Source: Microlunatus panaciterrae (GTDB lineage Bacteria > Actinomycetota > Actinomycetes > Propionibacteriales > Propionibacteriaceae). Taken from it: DNA of 64,000 nt. The notes under the pieces are model-generated. The model worked only from the letters and a program-made list of their open reading frames with translations, did not search any database and was not told the origin of the DNA. The DNA lies in assembly GCF_016907535.1 (NCBI RefSeq), contig NZ_JAFBCF010000001.1, forward strand, positions 372,001-436,000. Direction: 5' to 3'. The translations under genes and the position numbers were made by a program. Below, piece after piece: positions 27,498 through 35,774 of the stretch (position 1 is the stretch's first letter; each line of letters opens with the position of its first letter).

Positions 27498-28003
27498 CCC
27501 GCTCTTCGACAGTCATCATGGCGTTCTTCGACAGTCATCATGGCGTTCCTGCGTGACCCCGCGCCCTGAACCCGTCGAAAACTCGGCAGAACGCGACTTC
27601 TCCCGCCTGGGAGCGTCAATCCCCCTCGAAAACTCGACAGAACACGACTTCTCGCGCCTAGGAGCGTCAATCCCCCTCGAAAACTCGACAGAACACGACT
27701 TCTCGCGCCCTAGGAGCGTCAAACCCGCTCGAAAACTCGACAGAACGCGAGTTTTCGCGGCCAAGGTCGCGGATCCCGGTCCACACACTCGGCAGAACGC
27801 GACTTCTTGGCAACCACCTCGTCGGCTCAGCGTTCCCATCCTCTGGCGCCAACGACACCACCACCAGGTGACGCCCAGGAGAAGCATCAAGCTCAGAGCG
27901 AGCGCGGAAGGCACTTCGACAACCTCAGAGCGCTAAGGCTCAGAGCGGATTCGCGCCCTGAGCCTGTCGAAGGGCGAACACCGCCGCCGATAGACTCGCG
28001 AGC
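27498..28003. repeat. Intergenic repeat tract: 22-bp and 51-bp tandem repeats plus a CCCTGAGCCTGTCGAAGGG element
   Basis: A 506-base tract without a convincing gene. CTTCGACAGTCATCATGGCGTT is repeated twice near 27504-27547. From about 27574 to 27770 a 51-bp unit starting CTCGAAAACTCG occurs about four times, the first three nearly exact. In the last copy CGAAAACTCG and CGAGTTTTCG form a perfect inverted repeat (27730-27757). The palindromic CGCCCTGAGCC/TGTCGAAGGGCG element is at 27954-27976. Because 51 is a multiple of three, a spurious 17-residue peptide repeat appears in translation. Confidence 0.8.
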
Positions 28004-29320
28004 GTGTCAACACCACAGCAGCAGCCCTGGCCCGCACCGATCGCTCAGGCACCGGTCGAGGCGACCGTACTGATCCCGGGATCGAAATCCGAGACCAACC
28101 GTGCTCTGGTGCTGGCTGCCCTGGCCACCGGCCCCTCGGTGATCACCGATGGGCTCGACTCCCGCGACACCCGGCTGATGCGCGACGCCCTGCGGGCGCT
28201 GGGGGTGGGCATCACCGAGGCAGGCAACCAGTGGACGGTCCAACCACCCAGCACCCTCTCCGCCGGCGGCACCGTGGACTGCGGCCTGGCCGGGACCGTG
28301 ATGCGGTTCGTCCCACCGATCGCCGCCCTGGTCAACGGCTCCGTGTCCTTCGACGGCGACGAGCAGGCGTACGCCCGGCCGATGGACGTGATGCTGGCGG
28401 CCCTGGACCAGCTGGGCGTGACTGTCGAAGACCAGGCGACCTCGCTCCCCTTCACCCTCACCGGCACCGGCCGACCGGCGGGCGGGGTGGTGACCATCGA
28501 CGCCTCGTCGTCCAGCCAGTTCGTCTCAGGGCTGCTGCTGGCCGGCGCCAAATATGCCGAGGGCATCGACATCCGACACGACGGCGAGCCGATCCCGTCG
28601 CTGCCGCACATCGAGATGACGGTCGCGATGCTGCGTGCCCGCGGCGTCCAGGTCGACGACTCGGAGCCTGACCGCTGGGTGGTCGCACCCGGTCCGATCC
28701 GCCCGCTCGACGTCAGCATTGAGCCCGACCTGAGCAACGCCGCGCCCTTCCTGGCCGCCGCGGCCGTCACCGGCGGTACCGTCACCATTCCGCACTGGCC
28801 GACCCGCACCCTGCAGCCCGGCGACCACCTGCGCGGCATCCTCGAACAGTTCGGTGCCGAGGTACGGCTGACCGAGGCCGGCCTGACCGTGCACGGCACC
28901 GACCAGCTGCACCATGTCGATCTCGACCTGCGCGAGGCCAGCGAGCTCACTCCGGTGGTGGCCGCCGTCGCCGCGCTCGCCAACACCACCAGTCACATCC
29001 GCGGTGTCGGCCACATCCGCGGTCACGAGACCGACCGGTTGGCGGCGCTTGAGTTCGAGCTGAACAGTCTGGGCGGCCACGTCGTCCAGACCGACGACGG
29101 GCTGACCATCCATCCACGGCTGATGTACAGCGGTGAATGGCGGACCTACGCCGACCACCGGCTGGCTCAAGCCGGTGCGGTGCTGGGCCTGGTGATCGAC
29201 GACATCGTGCTCGACGACGTGTCCTGCGTCGACAAGACCATGCCCGAGTTCGTGACGCTGTGGCAGCAGATGCTGGCCGGTTCGGAGCGGCGCAGCGGGG
29301 TCGCGGAGGCGCGGGAGTGA
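28004..29320 (+). CDS. aroA: 3-phosphoshikimate 1-carboxyvinyltransferase (EPSP synthase)
   Basis: A 438-residue shikimate-pathway enzyme joining PEP and shikimate-3-phosphate. The substrate motif GSKSETNRALVLAALA is near residue 27, followed by CGLAGTVMRFVPP (the catalytic-loop LxGNAGT region), SSSSQFVSGLLLA and the C-terminal DHRLAQAGAVLGL with DKTMPEF. GTG 28004 is the start. The stop overlaps the rsgA start (GTGA), coupling the two genes as in mycobacteria. Confidence 0.95.
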   Translation: MSTPQQQPWPAPIAQAPVEATVLIPGSKSETNRALVLAALATGPSVITDGLDSRDTRLMRDALRALGVGITEAGNQWTVQPPSTLSAGGTVDCGLAGTVMRFVPPIAALVNGSVSFDGDEQAYARPMDVMLAALDQLGVTVEDQATSLPFTLTGTGRPAGGVVTIDASSSSQFVSGLLLAGAKYAEGIDIRHDGEPIPSLPHIEMTVAMLRARGVQVDDSEPDRWVVAPGPIRPLDVSIEPDLSNAAPFLAAAAVTGGTVTIPHWPTRTLQPGDHLRGILEQFGAEVRLTEAGLTVHGTDQLHHVDLDLREASELTPVVAAVAALANTTSHIRGVGHIRGHETDRLAALEFELNSLGGHVVQTDDGLTIHPRLMYSGEWRTYADHRLAQAGAVLGLVIDDIVLDDVSCVDKTMPEFVTLWQQMLAGSERRSGVAEARE

Positions 29321-30300
29321 CGTCCCGGGGACTGCGCACCGACGATCAGGACGGCTTCGACCGCCCGCGTCGACGGACGAGGCCCCGTACCAAGGACCGG
29401 CCCGACTACTCCGACGCGGAGATCGGAATGGTGATCACGGTGGACCGTGGCCGGTACCGCTGTCTGGTCGGCGACGACCGCGAGGTGAGCGCAGCCAAGG
29501 CTCGCCAGCTGGGTCGCGGCGGGGTGATCGTCGGAGACCGGGTACGGCTGGTGGGTGATACCAGCGGCGAGGAGGGCACCCTGGCCAGGATCGTCCAGGT
29601 CGAGGAGCGCGAGACCGTGCTGCGTCGGACCGCCGACGACGACGACCCGTACGAGCGACCGATCGTGGCCAATGCGGACCAGCTGGCGATCGTGACCGCC
29701 CTTGCCGACCCGCCGCCGCGGACCGGGATGATCGACCGCATCCTGGTCGCCGGCTACGACGCGGGGCTGCAGCCGCTGCTCTGCCTGACCAAGGCCGATC
29801 TCGCCTCGCCGGACGAGCTGGTGGAGGCCTACGAGCCGCTGAACGTACCGATCGTCGTCACCCGCCCCGACTCGGATCTCAGCACCCTGCGCGGGCTGTT
29901 GGCCGGCCATCGCAGCGTCTTCGTCGGACACTCGGGCGTCGGGAAGTCGACGTTGGTCAATGCCCTGATCCCCGGAGTGGACCGCGCCATCGGGATCGTC
30001 AACGAGGTCACCGGGCGCGGGCGGCACACCTCCACCTCGGCGATCGCGCTGCTGCTGCCCGAGCCGGGCGGCTGGGTGATCGACACGCCTGGCGTCCGCT
30101 CGTTCGGGCTCAGCCACGTCAGCCCGGCCAATATCGTCGCAGCCTTCAGCGACCTCAGCGCGTTCACCGGCGACTGCCCGCGCGGGTGCTCGCACGACAA
30201 CGCGGCGGTCGGGTGTGGGTTGGACGAGGCGGTCGAGCGGGGCCAACTTTCGCGGCGGAGGCTGGAGTCGTTTAGACGGATGCTGACGTCCGGCCAGTAG
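29317..30300 (+). CDS. rsgA: Ribosome small-subunit-dependent GTPase RsgA
   Basis: A 327-residue circularly permuted GTPase acting in late 30S assembly. An OB-fold (~35-100) is followed by G4 TKAD (158-161), G1 GHSGVGKS (204-211), G3 DTPG (256-259) and the zinc knuckle Cys287, Cys291, His293, Cys300. GTG 29317 overlaps the aroA stop; the open frame further upstream lies inside aroA and has no RsgA similarity. The N-terminal ~30 residues are basic and probably contact rRNA. Confidence 0.94.
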   Translation: MTSRGLRTDDQDGFDRPRRRTRPRTKDRPDYSDAEIGMVITVDRGRYRCLVGDDREVSAAKARQLGRGGVIVGDRVRLVGDTSGEEGTLARIVQVEERETVLRRTADDDDPYERPIVANADQLAIVTALADPPPRTGMIDRILVAGYDAGLQPLLCLTKADLASPDELVEAYEPLNVPIVVTRPDSDLSTLRGLLAGHRSVFVGHSGVGKSTLVNALIPGVDRAIGIVNEVTGRGRHTSTSAIALLLPEPGGWVIDTPGVRSFGLSHVSPANIVAAFSDLSAFTGDCPRGCSHDNAAVGCGLDEAVERGQLSRRRLESFRRMLTSGQ

Positions 30301-30309
30301 CGTAGGGCC

Positions 30310-31158
30310 ATGCCCGCATCCGCCCACACCGGCCTCACCGACGATCTCCGCCTGGCGCACCTGCTCGCCGATGATGCCGACTCCCTCACCATGAGCCGCT
30401 TCAAGGCGCTCGACCTGCACGTCACAGCGAAGCCTGATCTGACCCCTGTCACCGACGCCGACACCGCCGTCGAGCAGCTGCTGCGCAAGACGTTGGGACG
30501 GGCCCGGCCGCGTGACGCGGTGCACGGCGAGGAGATGGAGGACACCGGTTGGGGGCCGCGGCGTTGGGTGATCGACCCGATCGACGGGACCAAGAACTTC
30601 GTCCGCGGTGTGCCGGTGTGGGCCACGCTGATTTCGTTGATGATCAACGACGAACCGGTGGTCGGGGTGGTGAGTGCACCGGCCCTGGGCCGACGCTGGT
30701 GGGCCAGCTCCGGTTCGGGCGCCTATGTCGGGAAGTCACTGATGTCGGCCACGCCCTGCCATGTGTCCGATGTGGCCGAGATCGCCGACGCCTCACTCAG
30801 CTATTCCTCCATCGACGGCTGGGTCAAGTCCGGGCACGGCCAGCAGTTCGTCGATCTGATGCGCGACTGCTGGCGGACCCGCGCCTTCGGCGACTTCTGG
30901 TCCTACATGCTGGTGGCTGAGGGCGCGGTCGACATCGCCTGCGAGCCCGACCTGGCCCTGCACGACATGGCCGCTTGTGCAGTGGTGGTGACCGAGGCGG
31001 GCGGACGATTCACCGACCTGGACGGCAGGCCCGGACCCAACGGCGCCGGCGCCTATGCGACCAACGGCAGGCTGCACGACGAGGTGCTGGCCCGGCTCCG
31101 CGGCGACCGGGACTTCGACGAAGATGATGACGACACTGCCGAGACAGACACCGAGTAG
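30310..31158 (+). CDS. hisN: Histidinol-phosphatase, inositol-monophosphatase family (HisN)
   Basis: A 282-residue Mg-dependent phosphatase. Metal ligands are in HGEEME (Glu74/75) and DPIDGT (89-94), with the late HDMAACAVVVTEAGG (WDxAAG-like site). The TPVTDAD segment and the actinobacterial context support HisN, which dephosphorylates histidinol phosphate, although inositol-phosphatase activity cannot be excluded. The last ~15 residues are strongly acidic. It starts nine bases after rsgA, so aroA-rsgA-hisN look like one operon. Confidence 0.82.
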   Translation: MPASAHTGLTDDLRLAHLLADDADSLTMSRFKALDLHVTAKPDLTPVTDADTAVEQLLRKTLGRARPRDAVHGEEMEDTGWGPRRWVIDPIDGTKNFVRGVPVWATLISLMINDEPVVGVVSAPALGRRWWASSGSGAYVGKSLMSATPCHVSDVAEIADASLSYSSIDGWVKSGHGQQFVDLMRDCWRTRAFGDFWSYMLVAEGAVDIACEPDLALHDMAACAVVVTEAGGRFTDLDGRPGPNGAGAYATNGRLHDEVLARLRGDRDFDEDDDDTAETDTE

Positions 31159-31171
31159 GAGACAATGAGCC

Positions 31172-31849
31172 ATGGATCTCAGTCATCGCTTCACCCTGCC
31201 GGTCGGGATCGACGAGGCCTGGCGGGCACTGACCAACCTGGAGTGGGTCACGCCTTGTGTCCCCGGTGCGACCCTGGGCTCGGTTGACGGCAACACGTTC
31301 ACCGGCTCGGTCAAGGTCAAGCTCGGTCCGATCTCGCTGTTCTATCTCGGCACCGGCGCCATCGTCGAGCGGGACGCCCGGCGGCACCGCGCGGTGGTCG
31401 AGGCCAAGGGCCGTGACCAGCGCGGCAACGGCAAGGTCTCGATGGCGGTGACGATGCGGCTGACGCCAGCCCAGCGGGGCACCACAGTGACGGTGGACAC
31501 CGACCTGGCGATCAACGGCAAACCCGCCCAGCTGGGCAGCGACGTCGTACAGGAGGTCAGCAACCGGCTGATGGACCGCTTCGTCAACAGTGTCTCGACC
31601 AAGCTCGGAGTCACTACGACGCCGGAGCCGGGCCTGTCGGCGGTGGCAGCAGGTGAGGCGGGTGCCGGCGGCGAACGCACCGCAGGCTCGCCCAAGCCTG
31701 AGGTGGTTGGCGCGGACGAGGTCGGGAAGAGGCGCCAGGCCCGGGCCCTGTCGATGCTGAGAAGCTATGCCGCACCCACGCTGGGGGCGCTGGTCGTCCT
31801 GGTGGCCCTGCTGGTGATCGTCCGCAAGATCCTCCGTCGGTCCCGCTGA
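31172..31849 (+). CDS. SRPBCC/CoxG-family protein with C-terminal membrane anchor
   Basis: A 225-residue protein. Residues ~1-145 form a CoxG-like START/SRPBCC fold (FTLPVGIDEAWRALTNLEWVTPCVPGATL, a typical opening). A flexible Gly/Ala linker follows, then one membrane helix (TLGALVVLVALLVIV) and a basic end. CoxG proteins help recruit carbon-monoxide dehydrogenase to the membrane, but no CO-dehydrogenase genes are near, so a general lipid- or quinone-binding role is equally possible. Starts 13 bases after hisN. Confidence 0.75.
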   Translation: MDLSHRFTLPVGIDEAWRALTNLEWVTPCVPGATLGSVDGNTFTGSVKVKLGPISLFYLGTGAIVERDARRHRAVVEAKGRDQRGNGKVSMAVTMRLTPAQRGTTVTVDTDLAINGKPAQLGSDVVQEVSNRLMDRFVNSVSTKLGVTTTPEPGLSAVAAGEAGAGGERTAGSPKPEVVGADEVGKRRQARALSMLRSYAAPTLGALVVLVALLVIVRKILRRSR

Positions 31850-31862
31850 GGGGACCGTCAGC

Positions 31863-33065
31863 TCAGCTCCGCGCCTCGATCACCCGAAGCCGTACGGTCT
31901 CGGCCAGACCCTGCAGCTTGTCGATCAGCTCAGGGGTGATGGTCGAACCGATGTCGGTGATCACGTAGCCGAGGTCACCACGGGTCGACAGCATCTGGTG
32001 CTCGATGTTGGCACCGTAGTCAGCCAGCACGCCGTTGACCATCGCCAGCACACCCGGCACGTTCTTGTGCAGGTGCAGGATGCGGTGGTTGCTGCTCTCG
32101 GGGACCTGCACCTGTGGCATGTTCACCGACATGTTTGTCGTCCCGGTGAAGGCAAAATCGCGCAGCTTGCCGGCCACGAACCGCCCGATGTCCTCCTGCG
32201 CCTCCTCGGTCGAGCCGCCGATGTGGGGAGTCAGGATGACATTCGGGATCCCTTGCAGGCTTGAGGTGAAGGGCTCCCCTGCCACCTTCGGCTCCTCATG
32301 GAAGACGTCCAACGCGGCACCGGCGATGTGGCCCGACAGCAGGTGTTCCCGCAATGCCTCATGATCAACGACGAAGCCTCGGCAGAGATTGAGGAACAGG
32401 CTCCGCGGGCGCATCTTGGCGAACTGCTCGGCTCCGAACAACCCGGCGTTGCCCTCGCGTCCGTCGACGTGCAGGGTGACCGTCTCCGCCTCGGCCAGCA
32501 GCTCGTCCAGCGTCTCGCAGCGTTGGGCGTTGCCGAGGGCGAGCTTGTCGGCGATGTCGTAGAACAGCACCCGGAAGCCGAGCGACTCCGCTACCACCGA
32601 CAGCTGGCTGCCGATGTTGCCGTAGCCGACGATGCCGAGCGTGCGACCACGTACCTCGTGGGCGCCCTTGGCCGACTTGTCCCAGATGCCGGCATGCATC
32701 ATCTGGTTCTTGTCCGTCAGGTGGCGGGCCATCGCGATGATCTCGGCAATGGCGAGCTCGACGACGCTGCGGGTGTTCGAGAAGGGCGCATTGAAGACAG
32801 CAGTGCCCTGCCGGGCGGCGGCGGCAAGGTCGATCTGGTTCGTGCCGATGCAGAAGGCCCCGATTCCGAGCAGCAGCGGCGACTTGTCCAGCACCGTCCG
32901 GGTCACGTGCGTCTTGGACCGGATCCCGAGGAAGTCGACCCCGTCCAAGGCCTCGATCAGCTCGGCCTCGTCCAGCGCGCCCTTGGCGGTGTCGACCTCA
33001 AACCCTCGCTCGGTCAACAGCCTGCGTGCCTCGGGGTGGATGTTCTCAAGCAGTAGCGCCTTCAT
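31863..33065 (-). CDS. serA: D-3-phosphoglycerate dehydrogenase, short ACT-containing type
   Basis: A 400-residue enzyme starting serine biosynthesis. The catalytic domain has GAFCIGTNQIDLAAA, the Rossmann fold GIVGYGNIGSQL, and the catalytic His in LTPHIGGSTEEAQ. A C-terminal ACT domain (VPGVLAMVNGVLADYGANIEHQ) allows serine feedback. The length and motif IGTNQ match the E. coli-type enzyme; actinobacteria usually carry the ~530-residue form with an extra intervening domain, so this may be a second or replacement enzyme. Convergent with the CoxG-like gene. Confidence 0.88.
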   Translation of the reverse strand: MKALLLENIHPEARRLLTERGFEVDTAKGALDEAELIEALDGVDFLGIRSKTHVTRTVLDKSPLLLGIGAFCIGTNQIDLAAAARQGTAVFNAPFSNTRSVVELAIAEIIAMARHLTDKNQMMHAGIWDKSAKGAHEVRGRTLGIVGYGNIGSQLSVVAESLGFRVLFYDIADKLALGNAQRCETLDELLAEAETVTLHVDGREGNAGLFGAEQFAKMRPRSLFLNLCRGFVVDHEALREHLLSGHIAGAALDVFHEEPKVAGEPFTSSLQGIPNVILTPHIGGSTEEAQEDIGRFVAGKLRDFAFTGTTNMSVNMPQVQVPESSNHRILHLHKNVPGVLAMVNGVLADYGANIEHQMLSTRGDLGYVITDIGSTITPELIDKLQGLAETVRLRVIEARS

Positions 33066-33095
33066 CGATCCTCGTCAGGTGATGTGACCCGCGTT

Positions 33096-33117
33096 GGGGT
33101 CGGTGGTTGTCGACCCC
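33096..33117 (-). promoter_or_regulatory. Small hairpin/dyad in the serA leader
   Basis: GGGGTCG (33096-33102) and CGACCCC (33111-33117) form a 7-bp dyad 31 bases upstream of the serA start. It could be an operator or leader hairpin; nothing else in the 120-base gap stands out. Confidence 0.25.
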
Positions 33118-33185
33118 AGTCTAGGAAACGCCGGCAGGCCTCGGTCGCCGGTCTCAGCGGGCAGCCCACCCGCGGCCGTCCGGGT

Positions 33186-33737
33186 TCAGGCGTCGACCGC
33201 CGCCACCAGGGCGGCGTAGGCCTCGTCCACCCGGCCGTCGACGGTGGTGATGGTGATCGTCCCCGGCCGGCTCCGGACCACGTCCAGCACCGCGGCGTAG
33301 TAGTCCCGCAGCAGCTCCTCGCCGCCGGCGCGCTCCACCAGGGCTGTGGCGTCGCGGTGGGTTGGCGATGCGGCCTGCTCCGAACGCCGGGCGAACCGCG
33401 CGACCGTCTCCTCCGGGCTGTTCAGCAGGGCGATCTCGACGAAGGTGGACCCGGTTTCCTCAGCGACCCGCTCGAGCTCCAGCACGAACGGCAACCGTCC
33501 CAGCAGCTGCGGGACCACCACGTCCTGGCCCGCCGCCAGCTGCACCCGGGCCATCGCCACCGCCAGGGCGCGGGCCCGCAGCCCAGCTTCACCCGCCCGG
33601 TCGAACCAGCCGCCGAGCATGCCCCGGATCTCGTCGATGTCCAGCACCAGCGTCAGCGGGTGCGCATCGGCATACCTCCGGGCCAGCGTGGACTTGCCGC
33701 TCGCGGGGGCACCGTTGATCAGGACGAGGCGGGGCAC
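33186..33737 (-). CDS. P-loop kinase (AAA_33/CPT/zeta-like)
   Basis: A 183-residue P-loop protein with Walker A NGAPASGKST at the N-terminus and LDIDEIRGMLGGWFDR as the substrate-side acidic loop, followed by VVPQLLGRLPFVLELE. This is the small-molecule kinase architecture shared by chloramphenicol phosphotransferases, gluconate kinases and zeta toxins. No antitoxin gene accompanies it, so a toxin role is unlikely; the substrate is unknown. It is divergent from the HesB-like gene. Confidence 0.7.
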   Translation of the reverse strand: MPRLVLINGAPASGKSTLARRYADAHPLTLVLDIDEIRGMLGGWFDRAGEAGLRARALAVAMARVQLAAGQDVVVPQLLGRLPFVLELERVAEETGSTFVEIALLNSPEETVARFARRSEQAASPTHRDATALVERAGGEELLRDYYAAVLDVVRSRPGTITITTVDGRVDEAYAALVAAVDA

Positions 33738-33777
33738 CGGGGCACGGTACCAGCGCTGCCAGCATCACCCGGCCCCG

Positions 33778-33807
33778 CACACCGAATTCGTGCACACCGA
33801 ATTCGCG
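33778..33807. repeat. Tandem 15-bp repeat with EcoRI-type core in a divergent promoter region
   Basis: CACACCGAATTCGTG and CACACCGAATTCGCG stand head to tail, each centred on the palindrome CGAATTCG. They sit 40-70 bases upstream of the kinase start (33737) and about 95 bases from the HesB-like start (33901). A pair of helically spaced protein-binding sites is plausible, though simple duplication is also possible. Confidence 0.4.
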
Positions 33808-33900
33808 CACCGAGTCCCAGCACCTGGGCGGGCATTTGTGTTGTCGGGCATCGTGAGGAACGGTGGATGGGTCCCAACCGCTATCGGAAAGAGAGAGTTC

Positions 33901-34185
33901 ATGCTCACCCTCACCGAGAACGCCAGCACGATTGTCAAGACCATCGCGACCCAGACCGTCGGCACCGAAGACGCCGGCCTGCGGATCAGCGCCCAGGAAG
34001 GCACCGCCGGCGACTTCGCCGTTGCCCCCGCCGAAGCACCCGAGCCGGGTGACCAGGTGGTCGAGAGCGAGGGTGCCAAGGTGTTCCTCGAAGAGACCGC
34101 CTCGGCCGCCCTGTCCGACAAGATCCTGGACGCGCAGGTCGACCAAGCCGGCTCGGTCCAGTTCCAGATCGGCCAGCAGGCCTGA
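33901..34185 (+). CDS. HesB/IscA-like protein lacking cysteines
   Basis: A 94-residue protein (MLTLTENASTIVKTIATQT) of the HesB/IscA-like family common in actinobacteria. True A-type carriers hold iron-sulfur clusters on three conserved cysteines; this protein has no cysteine at all, so it cannot bind a cluster in the standard way and the usual Fe-S assembly annotation is doubtful. ATG 33901 follows AAAGAGAGAG. The composition is acidic and ends QFQIGQQA. Real function unknown. Confidence 0.8.
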   Translation: MLTLTENASTIVKTIATQTVGTEDAGLRISAQEGTAGDFAVAPAEAPEPGDQVVESEGAKVFLEETASAALSDKILDAQVDQAGSVQFQIGQQA

Positions 34186-34197
34186 GCTGCCCGCACG

Positions 34198-34956
34198 ATG
34201 CGCGTTGACCGGATCGGTTTCACCGCGCTGAAGGGCGCCGCCCACAGCGAGCACGACCAGGTCGAGCTCGCTGTGGGCGGCCCCGTCGGGGACCGGCTCT
34301 TCTGCCTCCTCGACCCCGGTCAGGACCGGGTGCTCCGCACCGTTGAGAACCCGTGGTTCCTTACCGCCGCCGCCCAATGGGACGGCACCACGCTCAGCCT
34401 CCAGCATCGCGACGGCCTGCTCAAGGGCCCTGCTGAAGGCACCGGCGACTTCCGCTACGTCGACTACTGGGGGCGGCGCGTCGAGGTCGAGATCCTTCAC
34501 GGGCCGTGGGCGGCGCCGTACCGCCGTCGCCTCGGGCGTCCGGTCGAGCTGGTCCGCTCGACTGTGCCCTCGGCCCTGGTCTACGGTGCTCCGGTCAGCC
34601 TGGTCAGCTCCAGCTCGCTGTCCACCCTGGCCGAGGCTTCCGGCGTGCCGGTGACCGAGCTGGCCGTCCGGCTACGGATGACCTTCACTGTCGACACCCC
34701 TGGACTGCCGGCCCACGTCGAGGACGATTGGGTCGGGGCAGAGCTGACCCTCGGTGACGCCCGGGTGGCCGTCACCTCGACCATCCCCCGCTGTGCGGTG
34801 ATCAACCTCAACCCGGCGACCGGGCTCCCCGACCGACCGGTGTTGACTGCGCTGGCCCGGTACCGGCGCACCGACGCAGCCGTCCCGCTGGGGGTGGATG
34901 CCGTCGTCACCTGCCCTGGCACGGTCCGGCGGGGCGACCCGGTCCGGGCCGGGTAG
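34198..34956 (+). CDS. MOSC domain-containing protein
   Basis: A 252-residue protein with an N-terminal MOSC_N-like beta-barrel (~1-90) and a C-terminal MOSC domain ending in IPRCAVINLNPATGLPDRPVLTALARYRR. The Cys of that motif is the residue proposed to handle sulfur in MOSC sulfurtransferases related to molybdenum-cofactor sulfurases. It has an unusual start, RIGFTALKGAAHSEHDQVELAVGG, that is typical of actinobacterial members. It begins 12 bases after the HesB-like stop. No molybdoenzyme gene is nearby. Confidence 0.8.
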   Translation: MRVDRIGFTALKGAAHSEHDQVELAVGGPVGDRLFCLLDPGQDRVLRTVENPWFLTAAAQWDGTTLSLQHRDGLLKGPAEGTGDFRYVDYWGRRVEVEILHGPWAAPYRRRLGRPVELVRSTVPSALVYGAPVSLVSSSSLSTLAEASGVPVTELAVRLRMTFTVDTPGLPAHVEDDWVGAELTLGDARVAVTSTIPRCAVINLNPATGLPDRPVLTALARYRRTDAAVPLGVDAVVTCPGTVRRGDPVRAG

Positions 34957-34967
34957 GGCGGACACGC

Positions 34968-35774
34968 TCAGGGGATGCGCGGCACCGCGGCCAGCAGCTC
35001 GCGGGTGTACTGCTGCTGCGGGTTGGCGTAGATCTGTTCGGTGGGCCCCAGTTCCACCAGCTGACCGGACTTCATCACGGCGACCGTGTCGCAGACGTGG
35101 CGCACCACGGTCAGGTCATGGCTGACGAAGACCATGGTGAGCTGGAAGTCACGCACCAGTGAGTTGAGCAGGTTCAGCACCTGAGCCCGCACGGACACGT
35201 CCAGGGCAGAAACCGGCTCGTCGGCGATCAGCACCTGCGGCCGCGGCGCCAGCGCTCGGGCGATCGCGATCCGCTGACGTTGACCACCCGAGAACTCGTG
35301 CGGATAACGCCGAGCGAGACTCAGCGGCAGACCGACCGCGTCCATCACCTCGGCCAGCCGCTGCCTGCTGTCGGTGGGCACATCCGGCCGGTGCCGCAGC
35401 AGCCGCGAACGCAGCGGCTCGGTGATGATGTCGGCCACCCGCATCCGCGGGTCGAGCGACGACCGCGGGTCCTGGAACACCAGCTGCACCGCACTCCGCA
35501 GGAAACCGAGTTGTGACTCCCGGAGGCTGGTGATGTCTCGGCCACGGAACCTGATCTGCCCGCTGGTCGGCCGGTCCAAAGCCGCCATCAGCCGGATGAG
35601 GGTGGACTTGCCGGAGCCCGACTCGCCAACGATGCCGAGTCGCTCGCCCTGCTGCACCGACAGCGAGACCCCGCGAACCGCCGCCACCGCGTGCGGACCG
35701 TGGCCGAAGGTCCGGACGAGCTCGGACACCTCGTACAGCGACGGCGGCGATCCCTCCGCACTCACCGGGGCCAC
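34968..35774 (-). CDS. Dipeptide/oligopeptide ABC transporter ATP-binding protein (DppF/OppF type)
   Basis: A 268-residue ATPase with Walker A GESGSGKSTL, signature FSGGQRQRIAIARAL, Walker B LIADEPVSALDVSV and FVSHDLTVVRHVCD. The C-terminal GPTEQIYANPQQQYTRELLAAVPRIP is the Opp/Dpp family tail. It starts with GTG and overlaps the upstream ATPase by 13 bases. Last gene of a leftward operon of peptidase, binding protein, two permeases and two ATPases. Confidence 0.88.
   Translation of the reverse strand: MAPVSAEGSPPSLYEVSELVRTFGHGPHAVAAVRGVSLSVQQGERLGIVGESGSGKSTLIRLMAALDRPTSGQIRFRGRDITSLRESQLGFLRSAVQLVFQDPRSSLDPRMRVADIITEPLRSRLLRHRPDVPTDSRQRLAEVMDAVGLPLSLARRYPHEFSGGQRQRIAIARALAPRPQVLIADEPVSALDVSVRAQVLNLLNSLVRDFQLTMVFVSHDLTVVRHVCDTVAVMKSGQLVELGPTEQIYANPQQQYTRELLAAVPRIP

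Noticed and set aside
27574-27770. CRISPR array
   Set aside because: Units are directly abutting with no unique spacers and there are no cas genes.
27553-27936. A 17-residue repeat protein from the 51-bp tandem repeats
   Set aside because: The frame is broken by a one-base insertion in the third unit and has no ribosome site; the repeats are better explained at DNA level.
33186-33737. Zeta-type toxin of a toxin-antitoxin pair
   Set aside because: The P-loop kinase fold fits, but there is no small antitoxin gene next to it and the neighbours are housekeeping genes.
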